NCBI GenBank assembly: GCA_944324215.1
Contig: CALUVP010000030.1
Coordinates: 1-64,000, forward strand
DNA: 64,000 nt
Origin: Candidatus Gastranaerophilales bacterium
Lineage (GTDB): Bacteria > Cyanobacteriota > Vampirovibrionia > Gastranaerophilales > Gastranaerophilaceae
Direction of reading: 5' to 3'
Below are positions 51,344 through 58,814 of this stretch, in pieces. The notes under the pieces are model-generated. The model saw only the letters and a list, made by a program, of their open reading frames with translations, had not been told where the DNA came from and did no database searches. Numbering within the stretch: position 1 is the stretch's first letter; each line of letters begins with the position of its first letter. The translations under genes and the position numbers were made by a program.

Positions 51344-51861
51344 TTTATATTCACTTATTTCTTGAATTTTTCAAAATAGGTTTGTTTTCTTTCGGCGGCG
51401 GATATGCCACAATACCTTTTTTATACCACATATCACAAGTGTATAATTGGTACTCTCTTGATGAATTAACACAGATGGTTGCTGTCGCATCTATTACCCC
51501 AGGACCTGTAGGTATAAATGTTGCTACTTATGCAGGGTTAAAAAGTGCCGGCATTTTGGGTTCTGCTCTTGCTACAACGTCTGAAATGCTACCGTCTTTA
51601 TTCCTTGTAATTATTGTTTCAAAACTCTTAAAAAAGTTCAGTGATAATTTTTATGTAAAAGCAATTATCGAAACTCTAAAACCGGTTAGCTGCGCACTAC
51701 TTACATCTGTTGCTATTGGGCTTTTAAAACCAGAGATTAGAGATTACAAAGCAATGATTCTACTGGCTTTTCTTTTACTTTTGAGTTGGAAATCAAAAAA
51801 AGACCCACTTTTTTACATATTAATTGCTGCAGTCGCAGGAGTAATCGTTACTATCATTTAG
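51340..51861 (+). CDS. chromate transporter family protein, C-half type
   Basis: A 173-residue partner of the previous protein: FFKIGLFSFGGGYATIPFL (residues 9-27), MVAVASITPGPVGINVATYAGLK. It starts at an ATGA overlap with the upstream gene, ribosome site AGGAGG-like (AAGGAGGTTGG). Together they would form a heterodimeric anion carrier. Last gene of the SDR-bioB operon; its end overlaps by eight bases the convergent MotB-like gene. Confidence 0.9.
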   Translation: MIYIHLFLEFFKIGLFSFGGGYATIPFLYHISQVYNWYSLDELTQMVAVASITPGPVGINVATYAGLKSAGILGSALATTSEMLPSLFLVIIVSKLLKKFSDNFYVKAIIETLKPVSCALLTSVAIGLLKPEIRDYKAMILLAFLLLLSWKSKKDPLFYILIAAVAGVIVTII

Positions 51862-52507
51862 AGCCTTTCATTATTACTTTAAGCTCTACCCTACGGCTCT
51901 TTGCATAATCCTCTTTGCCATTCACCAAGACTGGTGATGAGAAGCTCGCCCCTTCAACTATAATCATTTTTCTTAAACGATTGCCATTTTCTTTGTTATA
52001 GGGAGTATGCGTCATGTAATTTGCAACTTCATAAGCCCTTTTAAGACTTAACTCCATATTTTTCATGTATTGTTCATCTTCTGAAAAGCTTCCCTTATAT
52101 GTTTGCGAATCTGTATGCCCCTGTATTATTATTTTTTCTATATTTTTATTTAAATATTCATTTGAAAATATCGAATTTAAATACGCTGGTGAAAATTTCG
52201 ATAAGTATTGCCTACCCTTTTCTGATAATTCATAACTATTTACATCAAACAACTCTAAATCAGAAATCTTTACGACACCTGATGTATCAACATTGGCATC
52301 TATATTTTGAGCTTTCAAAGCCTGCTCCAGAGCCTCAGACGCCTTTTTTTGTTCCAACTGACCCTGAATTTTTTCATAATAACTTGTCATGTATGTGTAG
52401 AAAAATAAAACTATGAACACCAGTACCAACGCTGTCATAAGGTCTGTCATAGTAACCCAAAAAATATTATTTTCTCCAGAATCATCCTTCTGCGGTCTTA
52501 TCCTCAT
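51854..52507 (-). CDS. MotB/ZorB-like OmpA-domain protein
   Basis: A 217-residue protein: short cytoplasmic start, one membrane helix with the ion-path Asp (FWVTMTDLMTALVLVFIVLFF, about residues 16-36), a coiled coil, and an OmpA/MotB peptidoglycan-binding domain (about 75-217; IIIQGHTDSQT and AKSRRVELKVIM). The Asp just inside the helix is the proton- or sodium-pathway residue of MotB. It pairs with the MotA-like gene 16 bases upstream. The pair is outside any flagellar gene set, so a ZorAB- or Tol/Exb-like role is likelier than swimming. Confidence 0.85.
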   Translation of the reverse strand: MRIRPQKDDSGENNIFWVTMTDLMTALVLVFIVLFFYTYMTSYYEKIQGQLEQKKASEALEQALKAQNIDANVDTSGVVKISDLELFDVNSYELSEKGRQYLSKFSPAYLNSIFSNEYLNKNIEKIIIQGHTDSQTYKGSFSEDEQYMKNMELSLKRAYEVANYMTHTPYNKENGNRLRKMIIVEGASFSSPVLVNGKEDYAKSRRVELKVIMKGSK

Positions 52508-52523
52508 TGAAACCTCTTAAATT

Positions 52524-53423
52524 TTAAAATAACTTATCTACCACATCTCCACCGTTATTGCCACCGTTTAATGATTCATTTAATCTGTTTAAGCCATATA
52601 AGATGTTTTCTAAATAAGGAACTGTTGTATTGGAAATACTTTTCTCTATAGCTTTTGCAAAATTATCAGGAAGTGCTTTTAATAATTTTTCATTTGTAAC
52701 ACTTTGAATTTTTGATTCCTTTACTAAATCTATAAGAAATTTTTCACTTGTAACAACATCAAACAAACGTATAAACTCTTTTTGTATTGCAAGATAATAT
52801 TTCTTACACATTCTGTTATACATTATTTTTTCTATAAACATAAATAAAAGCGAAAAACCAACAGCAAAAACAGAACATAATGCTGCAATTTGTATATTTG
52901 CTATTAAACTATTCAAAGATTCCCCAACATTAGATTCCATAGAAAAATTAACTTCTGTAAATGCAACTGCCATCTTTAAGAAAGTGAAAAACGGTCCTAA
53001 ACCGGTTAATAGTGTTGGCATGGTTTGAATAAACTTATGATTTATCTTGGAATAAACCAAAGTATCTTCATTGAAAAAGTATGATGCATCAATTGTTAAA
53101 TATATTTCAGGTTTAAAATCAGTACTGGAAGTCGGATTTTTAGATGCTACATAAAGTTTTTCTGGGAAAATTAAAGCTTTTTTAAAATCTTCCCAAGACG
53201 TCGAAGTATACAAATTACCCTTCATAAAGTTATCCAATTCATTAAATCTGTACGAAAGTTCTTTCCGATTTAGTGATCTTAGAAAAGAATATACTGAATT
53301 TAAATTCTGTTCGACTTTTAAATAATTCTTTAAAACAGTCATAATACAAAACAGGAAAAAAGCTGTTATAATTAAAATCGCCGGCTCTGTTATAATTTTT
53401 AGTATAGTCATACTCTCTCCCAT
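52524..53423 (-). CDS. MotA/TolQ/ZorA-like channel protein
   Basis: A 299-residue inner-membrane protein. Helix 1 near residues 10-30; the paired channel helices are MPTLLTGLGPFFTFLKMAVAF (about 135-155) and IQIAALCSVFAVGFSLLFMF (about 178-198), the layout of the MotA/TolQ/ExbB superfamily, with a 100-residue cytoplasmic loop and a 100-residue C-terminal helical tail ending in a Gly/Asn-rich stretch. It is shorter than Zorya ZorA. The start may be Met1 (53423) or Met5 (53411), the latter with GGAGAG close before. Forms the stator with the MotB-like protein; divergent from the giant zinc-ribbon protein. Confidence 0.8.
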   Translation of the reverse strand: MGESMTILKIITEPAILIITAFFLFCIMTVLKNYLKVEQNLNSVYSFLRSLNRKELSYRFNELDNFMKGNLYTSTSWEDFKKALIFPEKLYVASKNPTSSTDFKPEIYLTIDASYFFNEDTLVYSKINHKFIQTMPTLLTGLGPFFTFLKMAVAFTEVNFSMESNVGESLNSLIANIQIAALCSVFAVGFSLLFMFIEKIMYNRMCKKYYLAIQKEFIRLFDVVTSEKFLIDLVKESKIQSVTNEKLLKALPDNFAKAIEKSISNTTVPYLENILYGLNRLNESLNGGNNGGDVVDKLF

Positions 53424-53507
53424 GAATAAGTTTTACCTGTTTCTAACGCAGCTAAAAATAAATTATCTTAGTCTAAATTATAGCACAAAGTTTAATTTTA
53501 GACTATA

Positions 53508-56500
53508 ATGAAACATATGAAATGTCCAAAATGCGATAAAGAGATTGCTGACAATTTAACAATTTGTCCTCACTGTAACAAAGTGTTGACGTTATTGTGC
53601 CCAAATTGTCATTCTAAAAGTGATTCTTCTGTTTGTAAAAAATGTGGTTATATAATACTCATAAAATGTGCAAAGTGTGGTAAGACAATATCGACTTCCG
53701 CTGATAAGTGCAAATGTGGTTTTTCAGTTAAAACCACTATTGCCTACAAAGAGTGTGAATGTGATGATTTCGCTTCGCTTGTTATACAGTTTGGTGCTCT
53801 AAAAAATATCCGAAGTCAACTGGCTTCACAAGAACTGTTTTCAAAATTTTTCTTGAAACTTCAAAATCTCCTTACCGCTCAATTGGCAAATGTAGAAGGG
53901 AAGATTATTACTTATAATGATACTTTTGTAGTGAACTTTAACAAAGAACTCTCCTTCCCAACTTCTACCAACAAAGCTGTAAGACTTGCTTTAAAACTTG
54001 TTAATGCTTTTGCAGAATTAAATTTGAAAGTTTTAAATGAACTAAAAACACCTCTTAACTTAAATATTTACGTTCTAAAAAAGAAATCTGAAAATTTATT
54101 AGATAAAATTTCTGTGGACTCTAATGTGAAACTTCTTTCTGTAAAAAAAAATGAAAAGAAATTTCTAAAAGGGATGCAAATTATTATAGATCAATACGTT
54201 TTTGACTGCATAAATAAAGAATATAAAACGGATTCACTATATTCAGTTGAAAAAGACGGTCAATCTTTAATGTATTATGAAGTTGTACTTGATAATTACA
54301 TCCTTCCTCCTGAAGAAAAATCCACAGATACTCCTGTTGAAATAAAACCCCATAATATACAAAAGGTTGTTGCGCAAAATAATAACAATGACATGTATAG
54401 TTTTAAAGTTTTTGATATAAACGCTAAATGCAGTTTTTTCAAAACCAATGCTCTAAATTTTTGGGAACAATATAAAGATAACAAAATAATTTCAATAAAA
54501 ACGGAAAAAGGATTGGGTTTAAATGTTTCTAAATTAACTAATTTTTTTGAACAAAAAGGGCTTAATGTTATACATGTTGCCTGCTGTGAAGAAATGAATT
54601 TTAAACCTTGGGGATTCTTTGAGCAATTGTTTAAAGATTTTTATAATCTACCCTTACACAAATCTTTTTTACCAGCCAATTTTCCCATAAAACGTTTTTT
54701 ATCAGTTTTTGAACTCATAAAATCAAACCCAAGAAAAGCAACCACTCCTGAAGATGCGAGATTTGCGTATATGGAAGACTTCGGAGACTTTTTAGCATCT
54801 CTCAAAAATAGTGTTATCATAATCGAAAACTTTGAATTTTTAGATGACACATCTATACAGACACTAGAGCTATTCTTTGACAAATTTAAATCTCTAAATT
54901 CTAAATTTGTATTTACAACTGATTGTGAAACGTCTCTTCATTCCAAAATAAAAGGTTTATTGAGAACACCTCTTTATACAGAATATACTCTAACTAAAAA
55001 CAATATCGATTCCATTCTTGCCAACACAAAAGAAGACGCAACAGATTTCATTCAATCTTTTTATTTTGAAAAAATAAAAGAAAATTTCAACGGCTCACTA
55101 ATATACTATGAAAATGCTATCAGATTTCTTTTTGAGAAAAAAATTCTCATAAATTTTGAAAATAAACTTCTTATAAGAGGTAGTAATTCTGTTATAGTTC
55201 CAAAGACTCTAGAAGAACTTATAAAAGCTAGACTTAAGATTCTTAGCAAAAATATGGATGCTTCTATTGTTTTAGCATATTCTACATATCTTGGAGCAAG
55301 GCTTGATTTTGAAACTTTAACAAAACTTGGAGTCAAAAACCCAGAAAAAGCCGGAAAAGATTTAGAAAATGCAGGATTTGCGTTTATTAAAAAGAATATC
55401 ATTCACATAGATAATTACAATCTCTTAAAACCTGTAATACAAGATTCTTTAAAAAAAGAAGTAAATGAGTTTCTGTCAAAGAATATTTTGGCTAATATAG
55501 GCAAAGGGCTAGATGATGCTTCGACTTTACTTATTATGGGTAAACTTGGGTTGTTTAAAGAAGAATATTTGCTTCTATGGAAAAACTCCCAATTTGCCAT
55601 GTCTACAGGAGATTATGATGCTTATTTGAAAAATTGTTTAGGATTTCTTTCTCTTATAGAACACATTGGAGATAATATACCTCAGGAAGATATAGAAAAT
55701 AACAAAAAAGAAGTATATCAGAATATTTTACTCAGTCTATACAATTATTCACCAGAAAAAATATATTCTATTGAAAATGTTTTGCTAATAGATGCTATGA
55801 ACGAAAATGATAACGAAAAAATAGTAAAACTTTCTAATCTTATGTTACAAGGAGCATTACTTGCTTCCAACTATACAGACGCTCTTTCTCTATTGCATAA
55901 CATTCTTACACGCATGCAAAGCCCTACATTAATTACACAAGAAGGAGCCGTTAATACTAAATTCTTATTGCTCTCTCTTGTAAATATTGAAATATTATTT
56001 AACATCGGAGACTTCACTCAATGCGTGGATGTTGCAGATGATTTATTAAAAGTATTAAAGCCGGATATCATTGACAAGATTAAACCACCAAGCTTTTCTA
56101 CTAACTTGTTTATTGAACATATTCTAGAAACGTTCAGACTTGTTGCTTTTGCTAAAGTCTTTCTTTTAGATAGCGATCTGGATGAATTTTTCTCTTTAAT
56201 AAAACAAGCTTTAAATGTAGAACTTCCTGATAAAGACTGTATTACCACTTTCAAAGATTTCTTGAGCGGAAAAACTTTTGCGACTTCTAACGTTGAAAAA
56301 GCTTCAACTTTCTCAAAAATTATATACTTAATAATTCAAGAATTTGCTTATCACAAAGATGATTACAAAACCTTTGCTCAAAACATTTATCAAGCAAAAT
56401 TACTTGCTGCTGACATTCATCAAACACAAATTGAAATGTTCTGTGATTTATTAATTGCTTATTCTTATGCTAATATCGGTATAAAGCAAAAGGCTGAAAT

Positions 56501-56807
56501 TATTTATAACGATGTACTGGAAAAAGCCCAAAATGCCGCTATATTCAATATGATAACTCTTGCAAAGTACTTTATTGCAAAATTAAATATATCAGAAACC
56601 AAGTATGAAGAAGCACTTTTTATAATAAACGACACACTGGCACTTCTACAAAAACATAATAATCAAGCCAAAATAATCTATGTTCTATTCGAAAAACTGT
56701 TCATAGAAACAGTTAAACTCCTAGAACTAGATTCTATAGATTTGTCAACCGAAGAACAAAAACTTGCCCTTGCGGCTAAAAACAATGAACTTGCCAGACT
56801 TATGTAA
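53508..56807 (+). CDS. 1,099-residue multi-domain protein: zinc ribbons, cyclase-like, degenerate STAND ATPase, helical repeats
   Basis: Residues 5-85 hold four or more zinc-ribbon knuckles (CPKCDKEI, CPHCNK, CPNCHS, CKKCGY, CAKCGK, CKCGF). Residues 88-190 resemble a class III nucleotidyl cyclase core without its metal aspartates. Residues 300-560 look like the ATPase part of cyclase-STAND fusions, with a Walker B-like SVIIIENFEFLDDTSIQ (435-451), but the Walker A region (IKTEKGLGLNVSKL, 330-343) has lost the Gly-Lys-Ser/Thr. Residues 600-1095 are TPR-like helical repeats. It is probably a non-enzymatic scaffold or sensor. Neither ATG 53508 (overlapping TATAAT) nor 53517 has a ribosome site; leaderless start at 53517 is possible. 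Confidence 0.75.
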   Translation: MKHMKCPKCDKEIADNLTICPHCNKVLTLLCPNCHSKSDSSVCKKCGYIILIKCAKCGKTISTSADKCKCGFSVKTTIAYKECECDDFASLVIQFGALKNIRSQLASQELFSKFFLKLQNLLTAQLANVEGKIITYNDTFVVNFNKELSFPTSTNKAVRLALKLVNAFAELNLKVLNELKTPLNLNIYVLKKKSENLLDKISVDSNVKLLSVKKNEKKFLKGMQIIIDQYVFDCINKEYKTDSLYSVEKDGQSLMYYEVVLDNYILPPEEKSTDTPVEIKPHNIQKVVAQNNNNDMYSFKVFDINAKCSFFKTNALNFWEQYKDNKIISIKTEKGLGLNVSKLTNFFEQKGLNVIHVACCEEMNFKPWGFFEQLFKDFYNLPLHKSFLPANFPIKRFLSVFELIKSNPRKATTPEDARFAYMEDFGDFLASLKNSVIIIENFEFLDDTSIQTLELFFDKFKSLNSKFVFTTDCETSLHSKIKGLLRTPLYTEYTLTKNNIDSILANTKEDATDFIQSFYFEKIKENFNGSLIYYENAIRFLFEKKILINFENKLLIRGSNSVIVPKTLEELIKARLKILSKNMDASIVLAYSTYLGARLDFETLTKLGVKNPEKAGKDLENAGFAFIKKNIIHIDNYNLLKPVIQDSLKKEVNEFLSKNILANIGKGLDDASTLLIMGKLGLFKEEYLLLWKNSQFAMSTGDYDAYLKNCLGFLSLIEHIGDNIPQEDIENNKKEVYQNILLSLYNYSPEKIYSIENVLLIDAMNENDNEKIVKLSNLMLQGALLASNYTDALSLLHNILTRMQSPTLITQEGAVNTKFLLLSLVNIEILFNIGDFTQCVDVADDLLKVLKPDIIDKIKPPSFSTNLFIEHILETFRLVAFAKVFLLDSDLDEFFSLIKQALNVELPDKDCITTFKDFLSGKTFATSNVEKASTFSKIIYLIIQEFAYHKDDYKTFAQNIYQAKLLAADIHQTQIEMFCDLLIAYSYANIGIKQKAEIIYNDVLEKAQNAAIFNMITLAKYFIAKLNISETKYEEALFIINDTLALLQKHNNQAKIIYVLFEKLFIETVKLLELDSIDLSTEEQKLALAAKNNELARLM

Positions 56808-56812
56808 ATTTC

Positions 56813-56902
56813 CTATTTTCCCCTTTTTTCACATAGAGTCGGAATACCAATCAATGCAAGGTAGAATACACAACCAAATAATACCAAATTTAATACTTCC
56901 AT
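56813..56902 (-). CDS. 29-residue single-helix membrane peptide
   Basis: Tiny frame with an excellent ribosome site (GAAAGGAG) nine bases before ATG 56902. The product, MEVLNLVLFGCVFYLALIGI then PTLCEKRGK, is one hydrophobic helix with a positively charged C-terminal end, so it would sit in the inner membrane with the tail in the cytoplasm, like KdpF or small subunits of respiratory complexes. It lies antisense-free between two plus-strand genes, downstream of the giant protein gene. No homologue recognised. Confidence 0.55.
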   Translation of the reverse strand: MEVLNLVLFGCVFYLALIGIPTLCEKRGK

Positions 56903-57006
56903 TGTTAAGACTCCTTTCTGCGGTAAATATAATCACACATGTGAATATACCCACCACCCTGCTCTTATATATTCCTAATTCCACATTTTTCATTTTTATA
57001 ACACTA

Positions 57007-57041
57007 TTAAAGAAAAATCGTTACAAAACTTTATATATAGT
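57007..57041 (+). promoter_or_regulatory. TTAA-N19-TTTATATATAG element (weaker tetramer)
   Basis: TTTATATATAG from 57030 preceded by AAAC, like the others, but the tetramer 19 bases upstream is TTAA rather than GNAA. It lies 65 bases before the TTG start at 57095. Confidence 0.5.
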
Positions 57042-57094
57042 TGTTTACAATGACATACTTTTGAGTGTACAATTATATAAGGAGGCTTTTAATT

Positions 57095-57739
57095 TTGAGT
57101 AAAGGCTACGAAAATTTCAACAATATGGAAACATCTTTTAGAAAATCCACACTAATTCAGGAGAGAATAGGGCTTGTATCCAGTCACATGTACAAACAAT
57201 TTCTTGATTATCAGCATGCGACAATGAATACTACTGAAATTTTTACAGAAATGATAGAAAATCTTAAAGCAACGGCAGATTCTCTTAAACAGTCATTTGC
57301 TGCAAGAGGCGTCACAACAGAGAACATTTACGTTGAACACGATAAAGAAAAGACTGTTGTTATAATAAATATTTTATGGCATACAATCAGTTTGACAACG
57401 AGGTGTAATTATGAACCGCAAGCTTTGTATAGAGAAAGTGCGCCGCCGATGTTTTCTGGTCGTATAATGGCAATAAATGGAAATTATAACGAATTAATGG
57501 ATGGAATTACATCACGCAATGAAATGATGCAAGTTCTTTTAGACAAAGAAGTTGCTTCATTGTTTGTTCCTGCTGATAAAACTCAAAATTCTATTTTTAA
57601 AATAAGGCACCTTGCTAATAGAGAGTTCTTTCTGAACTCTTCTGATGCTTCTAGGGAATTTATTCTTAAAGTTGTCGAAACCATATGTGGTGGGGGCTTA
57701 TACCACGAAGAAGGTTCCAGAAAAAGTTTTAATATATAA
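57095..57739 (+). CDS. uncharacterised 214-residue protein
   Basis: Start TTG 57095 is chosen because GGAGG (57081-57085) lies nine bases before it; an ATG at 57065 has no ribosome site. Soluble protein with a helical first half (SSHMYKQFLDYQHATMNTTE, MIENLKATADSLKQSFAARG) and a beta-rich middle (NIYVEHDKEKTVVIINILWH). No known motif or signal peptide. A terminator and a G-rich repeat follow. Convergent with the 81-residue gene. Confidence 0.72.
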   Translation: MSKGYENFNNMETSFRKSTLIQERIGLVSSHMYKQFLDYQHATMNTTEIFTEMIENLKATADSLKQSFAARGVTTENIYVEHDKEKTVVIINILWHTISLTTRCNYEPQALYRESAPPMFSGRIMAINGNYNELMDGITSRNEMMQVLLDKEVASLFVPADKTQNSIFKIRHLANREFFLNSSDASREFILKVVETICGGGLYHEEGSRKSFNI

Positions 57740-57740
57740 A

Positions 57741-57771
57741 AAAAAGCCCCTAATCGGGGCTGAAAATTTTT
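57741..57771 (+). terminator. intrinsic terminator after the 214-residue gene
   Basis: AGCCCC (57745-57750) and GGGGCT (57756-57761), loop TAATC, then GAAAATTTTT. Confidence 0.8.
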
Positions 57772-57783
57772 GTAAGATGTAAG

Positions 57784-57840
57784 ATGGGGGTTAAATTTTT
57801 TTATACCCTCTCCAACGGGGAGGGTTGGGGTGGGGGTTAA
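57784..57840. repeat. G-rich palindromic element with G-quadruplex pattern
   Basis: Contains ACCCTCTCC-AAC-GGGGAGGGT (about 57804-57825), an imperfect palindrome, running into GGGGAGGGTTGGGGTGGGGG (57817-57836), four G-runs separated by one or two bases. The outer parts GGGGGTTAAATTT and GGGGGTTAATTTA form a direct repeat (from 57786 and 57832). It sits between two convergent genes and is strikingly G-rich for this genome; it resembles REP-type elements. Confidence 0.7.
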
Positions 57841-58082
57841 TTTAATAGAGTAGAAATAAATCTGATTGAATCATCCTTTAATTCTTTAACAAAATCTCTT
57901 GCGATTTTTGAAAGAGGTCTGTTATCGATTTTATCAAATACTGCGTAGATTGGATCTCCACCGTTATTAAATCTCATTTGTCTGTCTTGTTTCTTTAAGT
58001 AGTAGAATTGAAAATCTTCTGGGATTTCTAAAGCTCCTGCCGGTTTTTTATTTCTTTCTATTGCATCGTATGTTGCTGTCAT
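57837..58082 (-). CDS. uncharacterised 81-residue protein
   Basis: Small soluble protein, MTATYDAIERNKKPAGALEI at the start, FQFYYLKKQDRQMRFNNGGD in the middle, ending DSIRFISTLLN. No motif. The ATG at 58082 has GAGAGA upstream, and a GCAA-N19-TTTATATATATG element lies 40 bases away. The last codon lies in the G-rich element. The ending is faintly like that of the 58-residue protein at 48022 (VTFIS/IRFIS), which shares a nearly identical promoter. Confidence 0.65.
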   Translation of the reverse strand: MTATYDAIERNKKPAGALEIPEDFQFYYLKKQDRQMRFNNGGDPIYAVFDKIDNRPLSKIARDFVKELKDDSIRFISTLLN

Positions 58083-58110
58083 TTTGTTTATCTCTCTTAA
58101 TTATCTCTTA

Positions 58111-58145
58111 CATATATATAAAGTATATCTGCATTAAAAAATTGC
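58111..58145 (-). promoter_or_regulatory. GCAA-N19-TTTATATATATG element
   Basis: Minus strand GCAA (58145-58142), 19 bases, TTTATATATATG from 58122; 40 bases to the start of the 81-residue gene. Confidence 0.65.
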
Positions 58146-58190
58146 CTTTTTTTATCATTTTATTAAGAAATATTAAGAGAATGTTAGTTT

Positions 58191-58219
58191 TTGACACCAT
58201 TGTGGTATAATTAGTATAT
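58191..58219 (+). promoter_or_regulatory. sigma-70 promoter of ispF
   Basis: TTGACA (58191-58196) with TAGTAT/GTATAT about 16-17 bases downstream. A TATAAT lies between, at non-standard spacing. Confidence 0.5.
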
Positions 58220-58247
58220 ACAGGATGTAGCATAGTGAGGTTTTTAT

Positions 58248-58742
58248 ATGACAGATCAGCAGTACCGAATAGGTATAGGATATGATATTCATAAACTAGT
58301 AGAAGGTAGAAATTTAGTACTAGGTGGTGTAAGAGTTCCGTTTGAAAAGGGCTTAGAAGGTCATTCAGATGCTGATGTTTTAGTGCACGCAATAATAGAT
58401 GCTCTACTTGGAGCTTTAGCAATGGATGATATAGGAACCTTATTTCCAGATACTGATGATAGGTTCAAAGATGCAGATAGTCTAATATTGTTAAAAAAAG
58501 TATATGACAAAGTGCAAGCTCAAGGGTATTGGATTAATAACATAGACACAAATATAATAGCTCAAGAGCCAAAGCTTATGGAGTATATCCCGCAAATGAA
58601 AGCAATATTAGCACCTCACTTGGGCTTAGAGCAAATGGATATTTCGATTAAAGCAAAAACAAAAGAGCATTTAGATGCAGTTGGCTCTAAGCTTGCAATA
58701 GAAGCCCAAGCTATAGTTTTACTAGAAAGAATTGGTTCGTAG
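58248..58742 (+). CDS. ispF: 2-C-methyl-D-erythritol 2,4-cyclodiphosphate synthase
   Basis: Fifth enzyme of the MEP isoprenoid pathway; cyclises CDP-methylerythritol phosphate to MEcPP with zinc. The zinc ligands are in GIGYDIHKL and the SDADVLVHAIIDALLGA helix; DIGTLFPDTD and VGSKLAIEAQAIVLLE (C-terminal CMP-binding part) are also conserved. At 164 residues it is complete. GAGG precedes the ATG. Monocistronic; other MEP genes are not in the window. Confidence 0.96.
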   Translation: MTDQQYRIGIGYDIHKLVEGRNLVLGGVRVPFEKGLEGHSDADVLVHAIIDALLGALAMDDIGTLFPDTDDRFKDADSLILLKKVYDKVQAQGYWINNIDTNIIAQEPKLMEYIPQMKAILAPHLGLEQMDISIKAKTKEHLDAVGSKLAIEAQAIVLLERIGS

Positions 58743-58769
58743 TTTATTGTAAATATTTGTAAAAAATAG

Positions 58770-58803
58770 GCAAGTTTCCTCTCTATATATTTTTTATATA
58801 TAG
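58770..58803 (+). promoter_or_regulatory. GCAA-N19-TTTATATATAG element
   Basis: GCAA 58770-58773, 19 bases, TTTATATATAG from 58793; 22 bases to ATG 58815, with GAAAGGA between. Confidence 0.65.
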
Positions 58804-58814
58804 AAAGGAATACT

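Noticed and set aside
50804-51861. Frameshifted full-length chromate transporter
   Set aside because: Two half-size CHR proteins with an ATGA overlap and their own start signals are a normal form of the family.
51854-56807. Calling this locus a Zorya defence system
   Set aside because: Only the MotA/MotB-like pair matches; ZorC, ZorD and ZorE-type proteins are not present and the A-subunit is much shorter than ZorA. Kept as a possible new arrangement instead.
56764-57102. 112-codon plus-strand ORF after the giant gene
   Set aside because: No ribosome site, overlaps the end of the real gene in another frame, and lies antisense to a better supported 29-residue frame.
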